Of a stretch of DNA of 42,870 bases, positions 1 to 8,285 are shown in pieces (within the stretch, counting starts at the first letter, position 1; every line of letters begins with the position of its first letter). The notes under the pieces are model-generated. The model saw only the letters and a list, made by a program, of their open reading frames with translations, made no database searches and was not told the origin of the DNA. Position numbers and translations under genes: made by a program. Source of the stretch: Halieaceae bacterium (lineage in GTDB: Bacteria > Pseudomonadota > Gammaproteobacteria > Pseudomonadales > Halieaceae); assembly GCA_028282105.1 (NCBI GenBank), contig JANQIO010000033.1, positions 1-42,870 of the forward strand. Direction: 5' to 3'.

Positions 1-953
1 CAGTGATCGCCGCCGAGGGGGTGGAGCTGGTGGTGCCGGTGTCTGAAGAGGCCCTGCATGTGGCAGCGCTCAGGGAGTCGCTGCCGGACGGGGTGACGCT
101 GCTGTGCCCGTCTTTCAAGGCGCTGTCGCGCCTGCACGACAAGCTCGCATTTGCGCGCTACGCTGCGGGCCGTGAGCTGGGGGTGCCCCCCACCCACCCG
201 GAAGGTACTGAAGCCGCGCAGGCGCTAATGGCCGCCGGCGATTACGTTGCCAAGCCCGCCCACAGCTGCTCGGGGATTGGTGTCAGCCTGTGCCGCGGCG
301 GCCAGCGCCACCGGCTCGGCGATCCGGGCATGCTGGTACAGGGGTTTGTTGAGGGTGACCACATCAGTTCACTGTCGCTGCTGCACGATGGCCGCGAACT
401 GGTGACTGTGCTGTATCGGGGCGCCGTCTATGCAGGCACGGTGGCGATCTGCTTCGAGCGTGTCGACGTGGCAGCCTCGGTGCATGCCTGGATTCGCAAG
501 TTCTGTGAAGGCATCAACTACAGCGGTTTTATCGCTTTCGACTTTATCGTCGATGCCCAGGGCGCAGCCTGGGCCATTGAGTGCAACCCACGGCCCACCA
601 GCGGTGTCCATTTCCTGGATGGCGAGGCGCTGGGGCGCGCGATGCTGGCGCCTGGCAGCGCCGAGAGCATTCCCCTCAAACCGGCGCAGCGTATGCAGTG
701 GGCCTATTCCACACTTACCGAAGCCTATGCCGCAATCCTGCGCCCCGCCGAGTTCCTGCGGCGTATGAAACGCCTGTTCAGCTCACGAGACGTGGTGTGG
801 TCGCTGCGCGACCCACTGCCGTTCCTGCTGATGACGCCCATGTCCTGGGAGATTCTCTGGCCCGCCATCACCAGCGACGTCAGCCTGGGCGAGGCGACCC
901 AGCGCGATATCGCCTGGTTGTCTGGAGGGGTTGAGCCAGAGGCCCAGCGCTAG
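1..953 (+). CDS. ATP-grasp domain protein, 5' end cut by window
   Basis: The reading frame is open from the window edge, so the N-terminus is missing; about 316 residues are visible from a GTG at position 3 that need not be the start. The visible part resembles the ATP-grasp fold of carbamoyl-phosphate-synthase-like ligases. There is a Lys-rich nucleotide-binding strand (YVAKPAHSCSGIGV, about residues 82-95) and a late metal-binding segment, IECNPRPTSGVHF, with the Glu and Asn that coordinate Mg-ATP in the family. Such enzymes join a carboxylate to an amine or thiol through an acyl-phosphate; the substrate cannot be told from sequence. It meets the P450 gene tail to tail, with the two stop codons overlapping around 950-953. 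The fold assignment is good, the specific role unknown. Confidence 0.8.
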   Translation, partial: VIAAEGVELVVPVSEEALHVAALRESLPDGVTLLCPSFKALSRLHDKLAFARYAAGRELGVPPTHPEGTEAAQALMAAGDYVAKPAHSCSGIGVSLCRGGQRHRLGDPGMLVQGFVEGDHISSLSLLHDGRELVTVLYRGAVYAGTVAICFERVDVAASVHAWIRKFCEGINYSGFIAFDFIVDAQGAAWAIECNPRPTSGVHFLDGEALGRAMLAPGSAESIPLKPAQRMQWAYSTLTEAYAAILRPAEFLRRMKRLFSSRDVVWSLRDPLPFLLMTPMSWEILWPAITSDVSLGEATQRDIAWLSGGVEPEAQR

Positions 954-2263
954 CAGGGCCGTACCCGGCAGTACACCTGTTCAGCCGGCCGCGTTGTCAG
1001 CCTGGCGGCCGGGCGTACCTTGTCGGGATCGAGACATTCAAAGTCGAAGCGCCGCACCAGGCGGGCAATGATCAGCGCGCTCTCGGTCTGGGCAAAACCC
1101 GCCCCCACGCAGGTGTGCGGGCCCTGGCCGAAAGGAATATAGGCGCCCGGCGTCAGGGCATCCTCGTTCTCCGGCAGGAAGCGCTCGGGTATAAAGGCGT
1201 GGGGTTGCTCCCACAGGTCCTGGTGGCGGTGTAATGTCCATGGGGCGATCATCACCAGGGCGCCACGCTTCAGGCGTCGCGGGCCCACCTGGGTGGCCTT
1301 CAGCGCGACCCGGGGGATAAAAGTAATCGGCGGATACAGGCGCAGCGCTTCCCGGAATACGGCGCGCACCAGCGGCAGCTGTCGCAGGTGAGAAAATTCG
1401 ACCGGGCCGTCACCTACCACGCTGTCGATCTCGGCGCGCAGCCGGGCCACCAGCTCGGGCTGTACGCTGAGGATGTAGAACACCCAGGTAAGTACGCTGG
1501 CGGTGGTTTCATGGCCCGCCAGGAAAAACACCCCGAGTTGGTCAATCAGCTCCTCTCGGCTGAATGCCTCGCCGCTGTCGGCATCGCGGGCGGCAATCAC
1601 TGCGCTGGCGATATCGTCGTAGTCGGCATCGGCCGCCAGGTGGGTGTCTACCAGCCGCCCCAGGTGGTCGCGTATCCGTTCGCAGGCGCCCAGCACTTCC
1701 GCCGGCTGTGGCGCCTCACTCCAGGCGGGCGCGAGGATCAAGCGCTTGATATCCACCTGCGCCACCGAGCGCTCGAACACGGTGAAGTCCTCGAACACAT
1801 CCATGGCCACCTGTGAATCCAGGGAGGTGGAAAACACCGTGCGGCAGATGATGTCCGCCGTCAGGTGGCTCATGGCCAGGTCCAGGGAGAACGTCTCGGC
1901 CGCAGCCGCGCGTTGCGCGAGCACGGTCTCGTAGTCGTCGACAGCGGCGCGCATGGCCGGGAAGGCGTGGCTGATACGCAGTTGCGAGAAAGCCGGGTCG
2001 ATCATGGCGCGCTGTCGCCGCCATTTGGCGCCGTCGGTCACGAAGATCGATTCGCCGATCAGCGGCTCCAGGGCGCTGACCATCAGGTCACTTTTGGGAA
2101 AGACCTCGTCCGGGTCCTTCATGATCTCGCGCACCAGTTCCGGGTCGTTGAACAGCACCGTGGAGCGGCGCGAGTAACCCAGGTTGCCGACCTTGAAGCG
2201 GTAGGCTGCTGCGGGCAGCAACTCGAGCAGGTTGCCATCGCCTCGCCACAGGACCCTCACCAA
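950..2263 (-). CDS. Cytochrome P450
   Basis: A haem-thiolate monooxygenase of 437 residues from a TTG at 2263. Visible hallmarks are the I-helix oxygen-activation motif AGHETT (249-254), the K-helix EALR (ExxR, 305-308) and the haem loop FGQGPHTCVG (378-387) with ligand Cys385. No membrane anchor is present, so it is probably a soluble bacterial class I type enzyme needing ferredoxin partners, none of which lies nearby. The start is uncertain. The frame stays open upstream to a stop at 2363-2365 and encodes a proline-rich P450-like N-terminus (IPPKPNSLWSVAAL), but no ATG, GTG or TTG precedes 2263. The substrate is unknown; the adjacent ATP-grasp gene is a possible but unproven pathway partner. 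Confidence 0.93.
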   Translation of the reverse strand: MVRVLWRGDGNLLELLPAAAYRFKVGNLGYSRRSTVLFNDPELVREIMKDPDEVFPKSDLMVSALEPLIGESIFVTDGAKWRRQRAMIDPAFSQLRISHAFPAMRAAVDDYETVLAQRAAAAETFSLDLAMSHLTADIICRTVFSTSLDSQVAMDVFEDFTVFERSVAQVDIKRLILAPAWSEAPQPAEVLGACERIRDHLGRLVDTHLAADADYDDIASAVIAARDADSGEAFSREELIDQLGVFFLAGHETTASVLTWVFYILSVQPELVARLRAEIDSVVGDGPVEFSHLRQLPLVRAVFREALRLYPPITFIPRVALKATQVGPRRLKRGALVMIAPWTLHRHQDLWEQPHAFIPERFLPENEDALTPGAYIPFGQGPHTCVGAGFAQTESALIIARLVRRFDFECLDPDKVRPAARLTTRPAEQVYCRVRPC

Positions 2264-2372
2264 AGCGGCGACAGACCAGAGCGAGTTCGGCTTGGGCGGG
2301 ATATACTGGAAAGTGACTGCCGTGGCCCCCGGATGATGGCAATGCGGCGCAGTATGGGATGATCAAAAAACC

Positions 2373-3122
2373 ATGTCCAGCCACACCCTGTTCGAACTAC
2401 TGGTAGCGATTCATATTGCCACGGGTGCCACGGGCCTCGTGGTGTTCTGGGTGCCGGTCGCCGGCCGCAAAGGTGGCACTAATCACCGCCGCTTTGGCAC
2501 CCTGTTCACCATGACAATGCTGATCACCGGTAGTGTAGCGGTCGGCATTTCCCTGACCACGCTGTACGACCCGGTAGGCACCCATCCGCACCTGGTCTAT
2601 CACCCGGTCTTCTCCGACCCCGCCATGATCAGCGGCATTTTTGGCTGGATGATGCTCTACCTGGCCATTCTCACGGTGAATCTCGCCTGGCAGGGCTGGC
2701 TGGTGATTAACAACCGGCGCGATCACCTGCGCAATCGGGCCTGGCACAATCTGTTGTCCCAGCTGATCCTGACCGCGGCCTCGATCAACTGCTTCTGGCA
2801 GGGCTGGCAGATTCAGCAGCCCATGATGATGGGCATGTCCATGGTCGGCTTTGCCACGGTGGCGACCAACCTCTGGTTCCTCTACCTGATCCCGCCCAGC
2901 CCGGTGGCGCGCATACGCGAGCACATCAAGGCCCTGGTCGGAGCCGGCATCTCGGTGTACACCGCTTTCTTTGCCTTCGGTGCCGTGCGCCTGATTCCCG
3001 AGTTAGCGCTTACTCCTGCCCTGTGGGCCGTTCCCCTGGTCGTTGGACTGACCTTGATCATCTATCACCGGCGTGCTGTCGCGCTGCGCATGGCCCCGGC
3101 CAAGGCCTCTCCCGCCACCTGA
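2373..3122 (+). CDS. Multi-pass membrane protein, DUF2306-like
   Basis: A 249-residue hydrophobic protein with roughly seven predicted membrane spans. A His-containing first helix (LLVAIHIATGATGLVVFW) is followed by a short basic loop with HRRFG, then further helices with conserved-looking HPVFSDPAM and WHNLLSQ segments. The layout resembles uncharacterised DUF2306-type inner-membrane proteins, some of which have been thought to be haem- or redox-associated because of intramembrane histidines. I cannot assign a function. It is divergent from the P450, with only about 110 bases between the two starts, and it ends at a strong hairpin that overlaps its stop codon. It therefore seems to be a single-gene transcript. 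Confidence 0.8.
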   Translation: MSSHTLFELLVAIHIATGATGLVVFWVPVAGRKGGTNHRRFGTLFTMTMLITGSVAVGISLTTLYDPVGTHPHLVYHPVFSDPAMISGIFGWMMLYLAILTVNLAWQGWLVINNRRDHLRNRAWHNLLSQLILTAASINCFWQGWQIQQPMMMGMSMVGFATVATNLWFLYLIPPSPVARIREHIKALVGAGISVYTAFFAFGAVRLIPELALTPALWAVPLVVGLTLIIYHRRAVALRMAPAKASPAT

Positions 3123-3143
3123 AAGCCCCATTTCGGGGCTTTC
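3121..3143 (+). terminator. Rho-independent-type hairpin after the membrane protein gene
   Basis: A perfect 9-bp inverted repeat (GAAAGCCCC / GGGGCTTTC, arms 3121-3129 and 3135-3143) has a 5-base loop and begins within the TGA stop of the preceding gene. The right arm ends in TTT but no longer T tract follows, so termination strength is uncertain. Confidence 0.6.
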
Positions 3144-3173
3144 CTGCACAAAGTTGTGTAACTCAGTTGCCTA

Positions 3174-3195
3174 AACTGTGCATAAATGCGCAGTT
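3174..3195. repeat. Near-perfect 10-bp inverted repeat upstream of the efflux operon
   Basis: AACTGTGCAT (3174-3183) and ATGCGCAGTT (3186-3195) are complementary except for one position and are separated by AA. A run of six T follows at 3203-3208. It may be a protein-binding site upstream of the efflux promoter or part of a second terminator; the sequence alone does not decide. Confidence 0.45.
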
Positions 3196-3240
3196 ATGAC
3201 GATTTTTTGAGCGTATATGCAGGCATCCACCCGCTGCCGG

Positions 3241-3277
3241 TTGACGTACATGTTATTGCTTGTAACATTCAATGTTA
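3241..3277 (+). promoter_or_regulatory. Predicted promoter and overlapping palindromic operator of the RND operon
   Basis: TTGACG (3241-3246) is a good -35 box. At a spacing of 16-17 bases comes TAACAT/AACATT as the -10. That -10 lies inside a perfect 15-base palindrome, TAACATT-C-AATGTTA (3263-3277). A repressor bound there would block RNA polymerase. The operon's own TetR-family gene (7650-8285) is the obvious candidate repressor. Palindrome and boxes are read directly; the repressor link is inference. Confidence 0.6.
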
Positions 3278-3320
3278 ATCGTTCTTACATGCGCGGCACG
3301 GCCGTTAGAGAGGTAGCGTT

Positions 3321-4496
3321 GTGGAAGAGGTCAGCAATACAGAGTCAGTCAAGGGCGAGGGCTTCGCAGATTCGCGTCGTCGCTCATCGCGCAAAACCAC
3401 CCTGGTGGCGCTGGGTGTAGCGGCGGGTATCACTGCCCTGCTGACACTGGCCCTGCACGGGCGTGTCAGCATGGATGAAGAGCCGGTAGCGCGGGCGCCC
3501 ATCCCGGTGTCGGTGGCCAGCTTTGCCACCCAGGACAGCTATCGCCGTGAAGTCTCCTTCCTTGGCCTGGTGCGGGCGGGGCGCAAATCTGATCTCGGCT
3601 TTGAAGTGCCGGGCTCGGTCGCCAGCCTGCAGGTGACCGAGGGCTCTACCGTCGCCGCTGGCGAGGTGCTGGCGCGCCTGGACACGGCCCAGTTGGAGGC
3701 GCGCCGCGAAGCCGTCGCCGCCGACCTGCAGCGCGTGACTGCTGAGCTGGAACTGGCCCGCATCAAGGCCAAGCGCCAACGCGACCTGCAGGCCACCGGT
3801 GCGGTATCCGAAGAAGCTTTTGATGAAACCCGGCTGCAGGCCCGGGCCCTGGAAGCCCAGCTCGACAGCGTGCAGGCACAGCTGCGGGGCATCGATATCG
3901 ACCTCGAGAAATCACTGTTGCGGGCCCCATACGACGGCGTTGTGGCACAGCGCCTGGTAAATGCAGGCGCGGTGGTGAACGTGGGCATGCCAGTACTGCG
4001 GGTAGTGGCCGCCGGTAGCCGCGAAGCCCATATTGGGATCGCCGCGGAGCAGACTGCGCTGCTGGCCCCGGGCCAGACCTACCGCCTGGTGCTGCGGGGC
4101 GAATCCTATACCGCCTCCCTGCGCTCGATCCGGCCCGATGTTGATCCCGCCACCCTGACCGCCACCGCCGTATTTGAGCTGCCTGATGCAGCCCGCGGGC
4201 TGGACGGCGAGCCCGTGACCCTGCGTCTTGAAGAGGAAGTGGCATCGTCCGGCGGTTGGCTGCCGTTGTCTGCCCTGCTGGAAGGTGAACGCGGGCTGTG
4301 GACGGTGCTGCGCCTGGAGTCCACCGATGCGGGCGCCGTCAGCGTGCGGGAAGCCGTCGAGGTGCTCGACGTCAGGGGCAGCCAGGCTTTCGTGCGCGGG
4401 TCGCTGGCTGCCGGCCAAACCTACATTACTGATGGGGTACACAGGGTAGCCCCGGGCACCCCGGTAGAACCCCTGGACCTTCCGCAGGAGAGCTGA
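3321..4496 (+). CDS. RND efflux periplasmic adaptor (membrane fusion protein)
   Basis: A 391-residue adaptor starting at GTG 3321, preceded by a purine-rich AGAGAGG ribosome-binding site. Residues about 25-46 form a single N-terminal membrane anchor without a lipobox. Then follow a lipoyl half-motif (PGSVASLQVTEGSTVAAGEVL), a long alpha-helical hairpin (about 130-200, rich in Ala, Glu, Arg and Leu), the second lipoyl half (RAPYDGVVAQRLVNAGAVV) and the beta-barrel domain. This is the standard HlyD/AcrA-type order. The protein bridges the inner-membrane pump and an outer-membrane TolC-like channel; no channel gene is present here. It is the first gene of a three-gene operon, one base separating its stop from the pump start. 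Confidence 0.93.
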   Translation: MEEVSNTESVKGEGFADSRRRSSRKTTLVALGVAAGITALLTLALHGRVSMDEEPVARAPIPVSVASFATQDSYRREVSFLGLVRAGRKSDLGFEVPGSVASLQVTEGSTVAAGEVLARLDTAQLEARREAVAADLQRVTAELELARIKAKRQRDLQATGAVSEEAFDETRLQARALEAQLDSVQAQLRGIDIDLEKSLLRAPYDGVVAQRLVNAGAVVNVGMPVLRVVAAGSREAHIGIAAEQTALLAPGQTYRLVLRGESYTASLRSIRPDVDPATLTATAVFELPDAARGLDGEPVTLRLEEEVASSGGWLPLSALLEGERGLWTVLRLESTDAGAVSVREAVEVLDVRGSQAFVRGSLAAGQTYITDGVHRVAPGTPVEPLDLPQES

Positions 4497-4497
4497 A

Positions 4498-7400
4498 ATG
4501 TTTGCGAAGCTGTTGTACAAGAATTCGCGCTACTTCACCCTGGTTGTGCTCGTGATCCTGCTGGTGGGTATGGCCAGCCTGCGCTCGGTTGGCCGCCAGG
4601 AAGACCCGACCATCACCAACCTGCGCGCTACGGTGACCACCTTCTTCCCGGGGGCCAACCCATCCCGGGTCGAGGCCCTGGTGAGCCGACCCCTGGAAGA
4701 CGAAATCCGTGAAATACCGGAAGTGGTCGAAGTGGAATCGACTTCCAGCACCGGTGTCTCGGTGGTGTCGGTGGAAGTGGACGACACCATGCCCGATGCC
4801 GACATAGAGCGCGCCTGGACGGAAATACGCGATGCGGTCAGCGATGCGGAAGTCAACTTCCCGCCGGGTGTACTGGCGCCGGAATTCGACAATGACCTGA
4901 CAGTGTCCAACACCCGCATCGTCGCCATCCGGCCCCAACCGGGTCGCGACGTGCCGATGGCTATTCTCAAGCGCGTGGCGGAAGACCTCGCTGATCGGGC
5001 CCGCAACTTCCCTGGCACCAAGCTGGTGGAGTTGCATGGCGAGCCCGTGGAAGAGGTGCGCGTGGAGTTGGACGAGGCCGCCTTGATTGCGCGCGGCCTG
5101 TCGGTGCCGCAGGTGGCGGCAGCGCTGCAGTCCGCCGACGCCAAGCTGGCGTCCGGTCGCGCCAGTGGCCCCGACAATGACCTGCTCATTGAAGTGGCCG
5201 GCGATTTCGACTCACTCGAACGCATCCGCGAGGTGATTGTGCGCTCCGGTGCCGAGGGGCGCGCCGTGCGGGTCTCTGACATTGCCGAGGTGTTCAAGTC
5301 GGAAGTGACGCCGCCGCCCAGTATTGCCCTGGTGGAAGGTGTGCGCGGCGTACTGGTGGGCATTGCCATGGAGGAGGGGCGCCAGGTCGATCAATGGAGC
5401 GAGGGCTTTAGCCGTTTCATCGACGAATTCCGGGCTGAAGCACCGGCCGGGATCAGCATCGAGACCAGCTATAACCAGAGCGTCTACACCGAAGCCCGGC
5501 TCATGGAAGTGAGTAAAAACCTGCTGATGGGTGTCGTGCTGGTGCTGCTGGTGCTGCTGTTCACCCTCGGCTGGCGAGCGGCGGTGGTGGTCGCCGTCGT
5601 GCTGCCGCTGTGTTCACTGATGTCCCTGTGCCTGATGTACTACACGGGCCTGCCCATCCATCAGATGTCGGTCACCGGCCTGGTAGTGGCCCTGGGCCTG
5701 CTGGTCGATGGCTCGATTGTGATGACCGACGAAGTGCGCAAGCAGCTGCTGCGCCGGGTGCCGATGCTGGATGCGATCGGGAACTCTGTCAGCCGTCTCC
5801 GAATGCCGCTGTTCTCTTCAACCGCCACGACGATTCTTGCCTTCATGCCTATGGCAATTCTGCCCGGGCCGGCCGGTGACTTTGTTGGCAGCATCGCCAA
5901 GGCGGTGATTATGATGCTGGCTTCTTCCCTGCTGCTGGCGCTGGTGGTCACCCCGGTGCTGGCCGCCTGGTTGTTGCCCCGTGGCCTCTACAAGGAACAC
6001 AGCCACTGGTGGGACAACGGCATGGAAAGCGGCCGGGTTGGGCGGGCCTTGTCCCAGTCACTGGACTGGTCGCTGCGTCACCCGGTCGGCTCAATTGCGC
6101 TGGCACTGGTGCTGCCGGTATCGGGTTTTCTGGCTTTCCCCACCCTCACGGCCCAGTTCTTCCCAGGCACCGACAGGGACCAGTTCTACCTGCAGGTGAA
6201 ACTGCCCGACGGGCGCTCTATCCAGGACACTCTGGCGGTTGTCGAGCGCATGGACGCGCGCCTGCGCGAGTACGACCTGGTGCGGCGAGTCGACTGGGTG
6301 CTGGGTGAAAATGCACCAGACTTTTACTACAACATGGGGGGCAGCAGAAAGGGTATCGCCAGCTGGGCGGAAGGCCTGGTCCTGACCACCGATGAAAACC
6401 AGACCGATGCCCTGATTCGCGAGCTGCAGGCGCAGCTTGACCGGGAGTTCCCGCAGGCGCGCACGGTAATACGCGGCATCGACCAGGGTCCACCGGTGGC
6501 GGCGCCGCTGGAGATCGAGCTGTTCGGCCCCGACCTGGATGTGCTGAGAGCGCTGGGAGAGGAGTTCCGCCTGCGTATGGAGCGGATTCCGCAGGTCACG
6601 CACAGCACCACCAGCCTGGTCGCCGGCGCCCCCAAGCTGGTGTTCAACCTGGATGAAGAGAAACTGCGCCTTGCGCAGCTGGAACTGGCCGATGTGTCGC
6701 GCACCTTGCAGGCTGGCCTGCAGGGCGCCACCGGTGGCGAGGTACTGGAAGACACGGAACGTTTGCCGGTGCGCGCCAGGCTGTCAGAAGCGGATTGGTT
6801 CAGCCCCGACCAAATTGCCAGTATTCGCCTGCCGTTGGCCAATGCCAGCTCCGGCGAACAGCTGCCCGGGGTGGCTCTCAGCACCCTGGGTAACTACCGG
6901 CTGGAGCCCTCTCGCAGCCCCATCGGCCGCAAGAACGGCGAGCGCGTCAACGAGGTGCAGGCCTATATTACCCGTGGCGTATTGCCGGAAGAGGCCCTCA
7001 AGGTGCTGGTGGCCGATCTCGCCGCCAACCCGATTGCCATGCCGGCGGGCTATCGCTACCAGATCGGTGGCGACGCGGATGAGCGCGCCGAGGTGGTGAG
7101 CAACATCATGGCCCCCGTGGGCACCGTGCTGGCGCTGCTGCTGGCGACCATTGTGGTCACCTTCAATTCCTGGCGCCTCTCTGCTGTGGCCTTCCTGGTG
7201 TGCGTATGCTCCCTGGGCCTGAGCCTGCTGTCACTGGCCATCTTCCGCTACCCCTTCGGTATCCAGGCCTTCATTGGCGTGATTGGTTCTGTGGGGGTGT
7301 CGATAAACGCGGCGATCATCATCATGACTGCCCTGCAGATCGACGAGAAGGCCATGCGCTGCAACCGGCCCGCCATGCGTGACGTGGTCATGGACTCAAG

Positions 7401-7647
7401 CCGCCATATTGTCTCCACTACCATCACCACCTTTGGCGGCTTCCTGCCGCTGATCCTGGAAGGCAGTCAATTCTGGCCGCCCTTTGCCATGGCCATAGCC
7501 GGCGGGGTATTGTTGTCCACGGTCGTCTCCTTCTACCTGGTGCCGCCTATGTTCCTGCTGGCCAATCGCAACAAACCCCAGTCCCGGGCCGTGCCCATGC
7601 AGCTGGCACCACCGCCCGGCCCCAGCCTGGAGCGTATGGCGAGCTGA
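4498..7647 (+). CDS. RND-family efflux pump, inner-membrane subunit
   Basis: A 1,049-residue AcrB/MexB-type proton-driven exporter. The topology is typical: an N-terminal helix (about 11-29), a large periplasmic porter region, a membrane bundle (about 340-540), a second periplasmic region and a C-terminal bundle (about 870-1035). In TM4 the proton-relay segment reads GLLVDGSIVMTDE: the first relay Asp is kept (D404) while the next position, Asp in AcrB, is Gly (G405). Single-Asp relays occur in other RND subfamilies, so the pump is probably functional but is not of the closest AcrB type. The start follows an AGGAGAG site. The cargo is unknown; organic compounds or detergents are likely given the TetR partner. 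Confidence 0.95.
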   Translation: MFAKLLYKNSRYFTLVVLVILLVGMASLRSVGRQEDPTITNLRATVTTFFPGANPSRVEALVSRPLEDEIREIPEVVEVESTSSTGVSVVSVEVDDTMPDADIERAWTEIRDAVSDAEVNFPPGVLAPEFDNDLTVSNTRIVAIRPQPGRDVPMAILKRVAEDLADRARNFPGTKLVELHGEPVEEVRVELDEAALIARGLSVPQVAAALQSADAKLASGRASGPDNDLLIEVAGDFDSLERIREVIVRSGAEGRAVRVSDIAEVFKSEVTPPPSIALVEGVRGVLVGIAMEEGRQVDQWSEGFSRFIDEFRAEAPAGISIETSYNQSVYTEARLMEVSKNLLMGVVLVLLVLLFTLGWRAAVVVAVVLPLCSLMSLCLMYYTGLPIHQMSVTGLVVALGLLVDGSIVMTDEVRKQLLRRVPMLDAIGNSVSRLRMPLFSSTATTILAFMPMAILPGPAGDFVGSIAKAVIMMLASSLLLALVVTPVLAAWLLPRGLYKEHSHWWDNGMESGRVGRALSQSLDWSLRHPVGSIALALVLPVSGFLAFPTLTAQFFPGTDRDQFYLQVKLPDGRSIQDTLAVVERMDARLREYDLVRRVDWVLGENAPDFYYNMGGSRKGIASWAEGLVLTTDENQTDALIRELQAQLDREFPQARTVIRGIDQGPPVAAPLEIELFGPDLDVLRALGEEFRLRMERIPQVTHSTTSLVAGAPKLVFNLDEEKLRLAQLELADVSRTLQAGLQGATGGEVLEDTERLPVRARLSEADWFSPDQIASIRLPLANASSGEQLPGVALSTLGNYRLEPSRSPIGRKNGERVNEVQAYITRGVLPEEALKVLVADLAANPIAMPAGYRYQIGGDADERAEVVSNIMAPVGTVLALLLATIVVTFNSWRLSAVAFLVCVCSLGLSLLSLAIFRYPFGIQAFIGVIGSVGVSINAAIIIMTALQIDEKAMRCNRPAMRDVVMDSSRHIVSTTITTFGGFLPLILEGSQFWPPFAMAIAGGVLLSTVVSFYLVPPMFLLANRNKPQSRAVPMQLAPPPGPSLERMAS

Positions 7648-7649
7648 GT

Positions 7650-8285
7650 ATGTCGGCCGCACTCCAGGACGCCAAAAGTTACCACCACGGGGACCTGCGC
7701 AATGCGCTGATCGTCGCGGCGGCAGAGCTGATCGAGGAGAGCGGCTCGCTGGAGTTCGCCATGGTGGAGGCGGCACGTCGCGCCGGGGTCAGCAGCGCCG
7801 CGCCCTACCGGCACTTCAAAGATCGCGACGAACTGCTGAAAGCCGTGGCCCACCTGTGTTTCATGGGTCTTACGGAAACCGCCCGCGACGCGGTCGCTGA
7901 CAAAGAGCTCGGAACGGAAGAGACCATTGTCGCCCTCGGCAGCAACTACATCCGCTTTATGCTCAAACACCGCAACTTCGTCGACCTGATGTGGGGCGAC
8001 ATGGGCGCTCGCGCCATGGAAGACGAGAGGATGGACCTGCGCGGCTCCGGGTTCTACATCCTGGCAGACGCCGTCGCGGCGCTCTGTGAACGGGAGTCCA
8101 TTGCCCCGGTCAACCCGCTGGAGCTGGCCACCGAACTGTGGGCCATGGTGCACGGGCTATCTACCCTGGCCATGCACCAACAGGTGGACCGTTTCCTGCC
8201 CGGGGCAGATGCCTATCAGCTGCTGGAGCGCAGCACCAAGGTCTTCTTCGACGGCCTGCGGATGGCTGCCAACCGCTCCGGTTGA
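7650..8285 (+). CDS. TetR/AcrR-family transcriptional regulator
   Basis: A 211-residue regulator starting two bases after the pump stop, so almost certainly co-transcribed. The N-terminal third (about residues 12-60) is a TetR DNA-binding domain with helix-turn-helix text VEAARRAGVSSAAPYRHFKDRDEL. The remaining helical part would bind a ligand and dimerise, and resembles the C-terminal domain found in WHG-type TetR proteins. Placement as the last gene of the efflux operon, with a perfect palindrome over the operon promoter at 3263-3277, suggests negative autoregulation relieved by the pump substrate. The family call is firm; the regulatory circuit is inferred. Confidence 0.92.
   Translation: MSAALQDAKSYHHGDLRNALIVAAAELIEESGSLEFAMVEAARRAGVSSAAPYRHFKDRDELLKAVAHLCFMGLTETARDAVADKELGTEETIVALGSNYIRFMLKHRNFVDLMWGDMGARAMEDERMDLRGSGFYILADAVAALCERESIAPVNPLELATELWAMVHGLSTLAMHQQVDRFLPGADAYQLLERSTKVFFDGLRMAANRSG

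Noticed and set aside
3217-3420. Small open frame across the efflux promoter
   Set aside because: It would cross the predicted promoter, operator and adaptor start in a different frame, with no ribosome-binding site.
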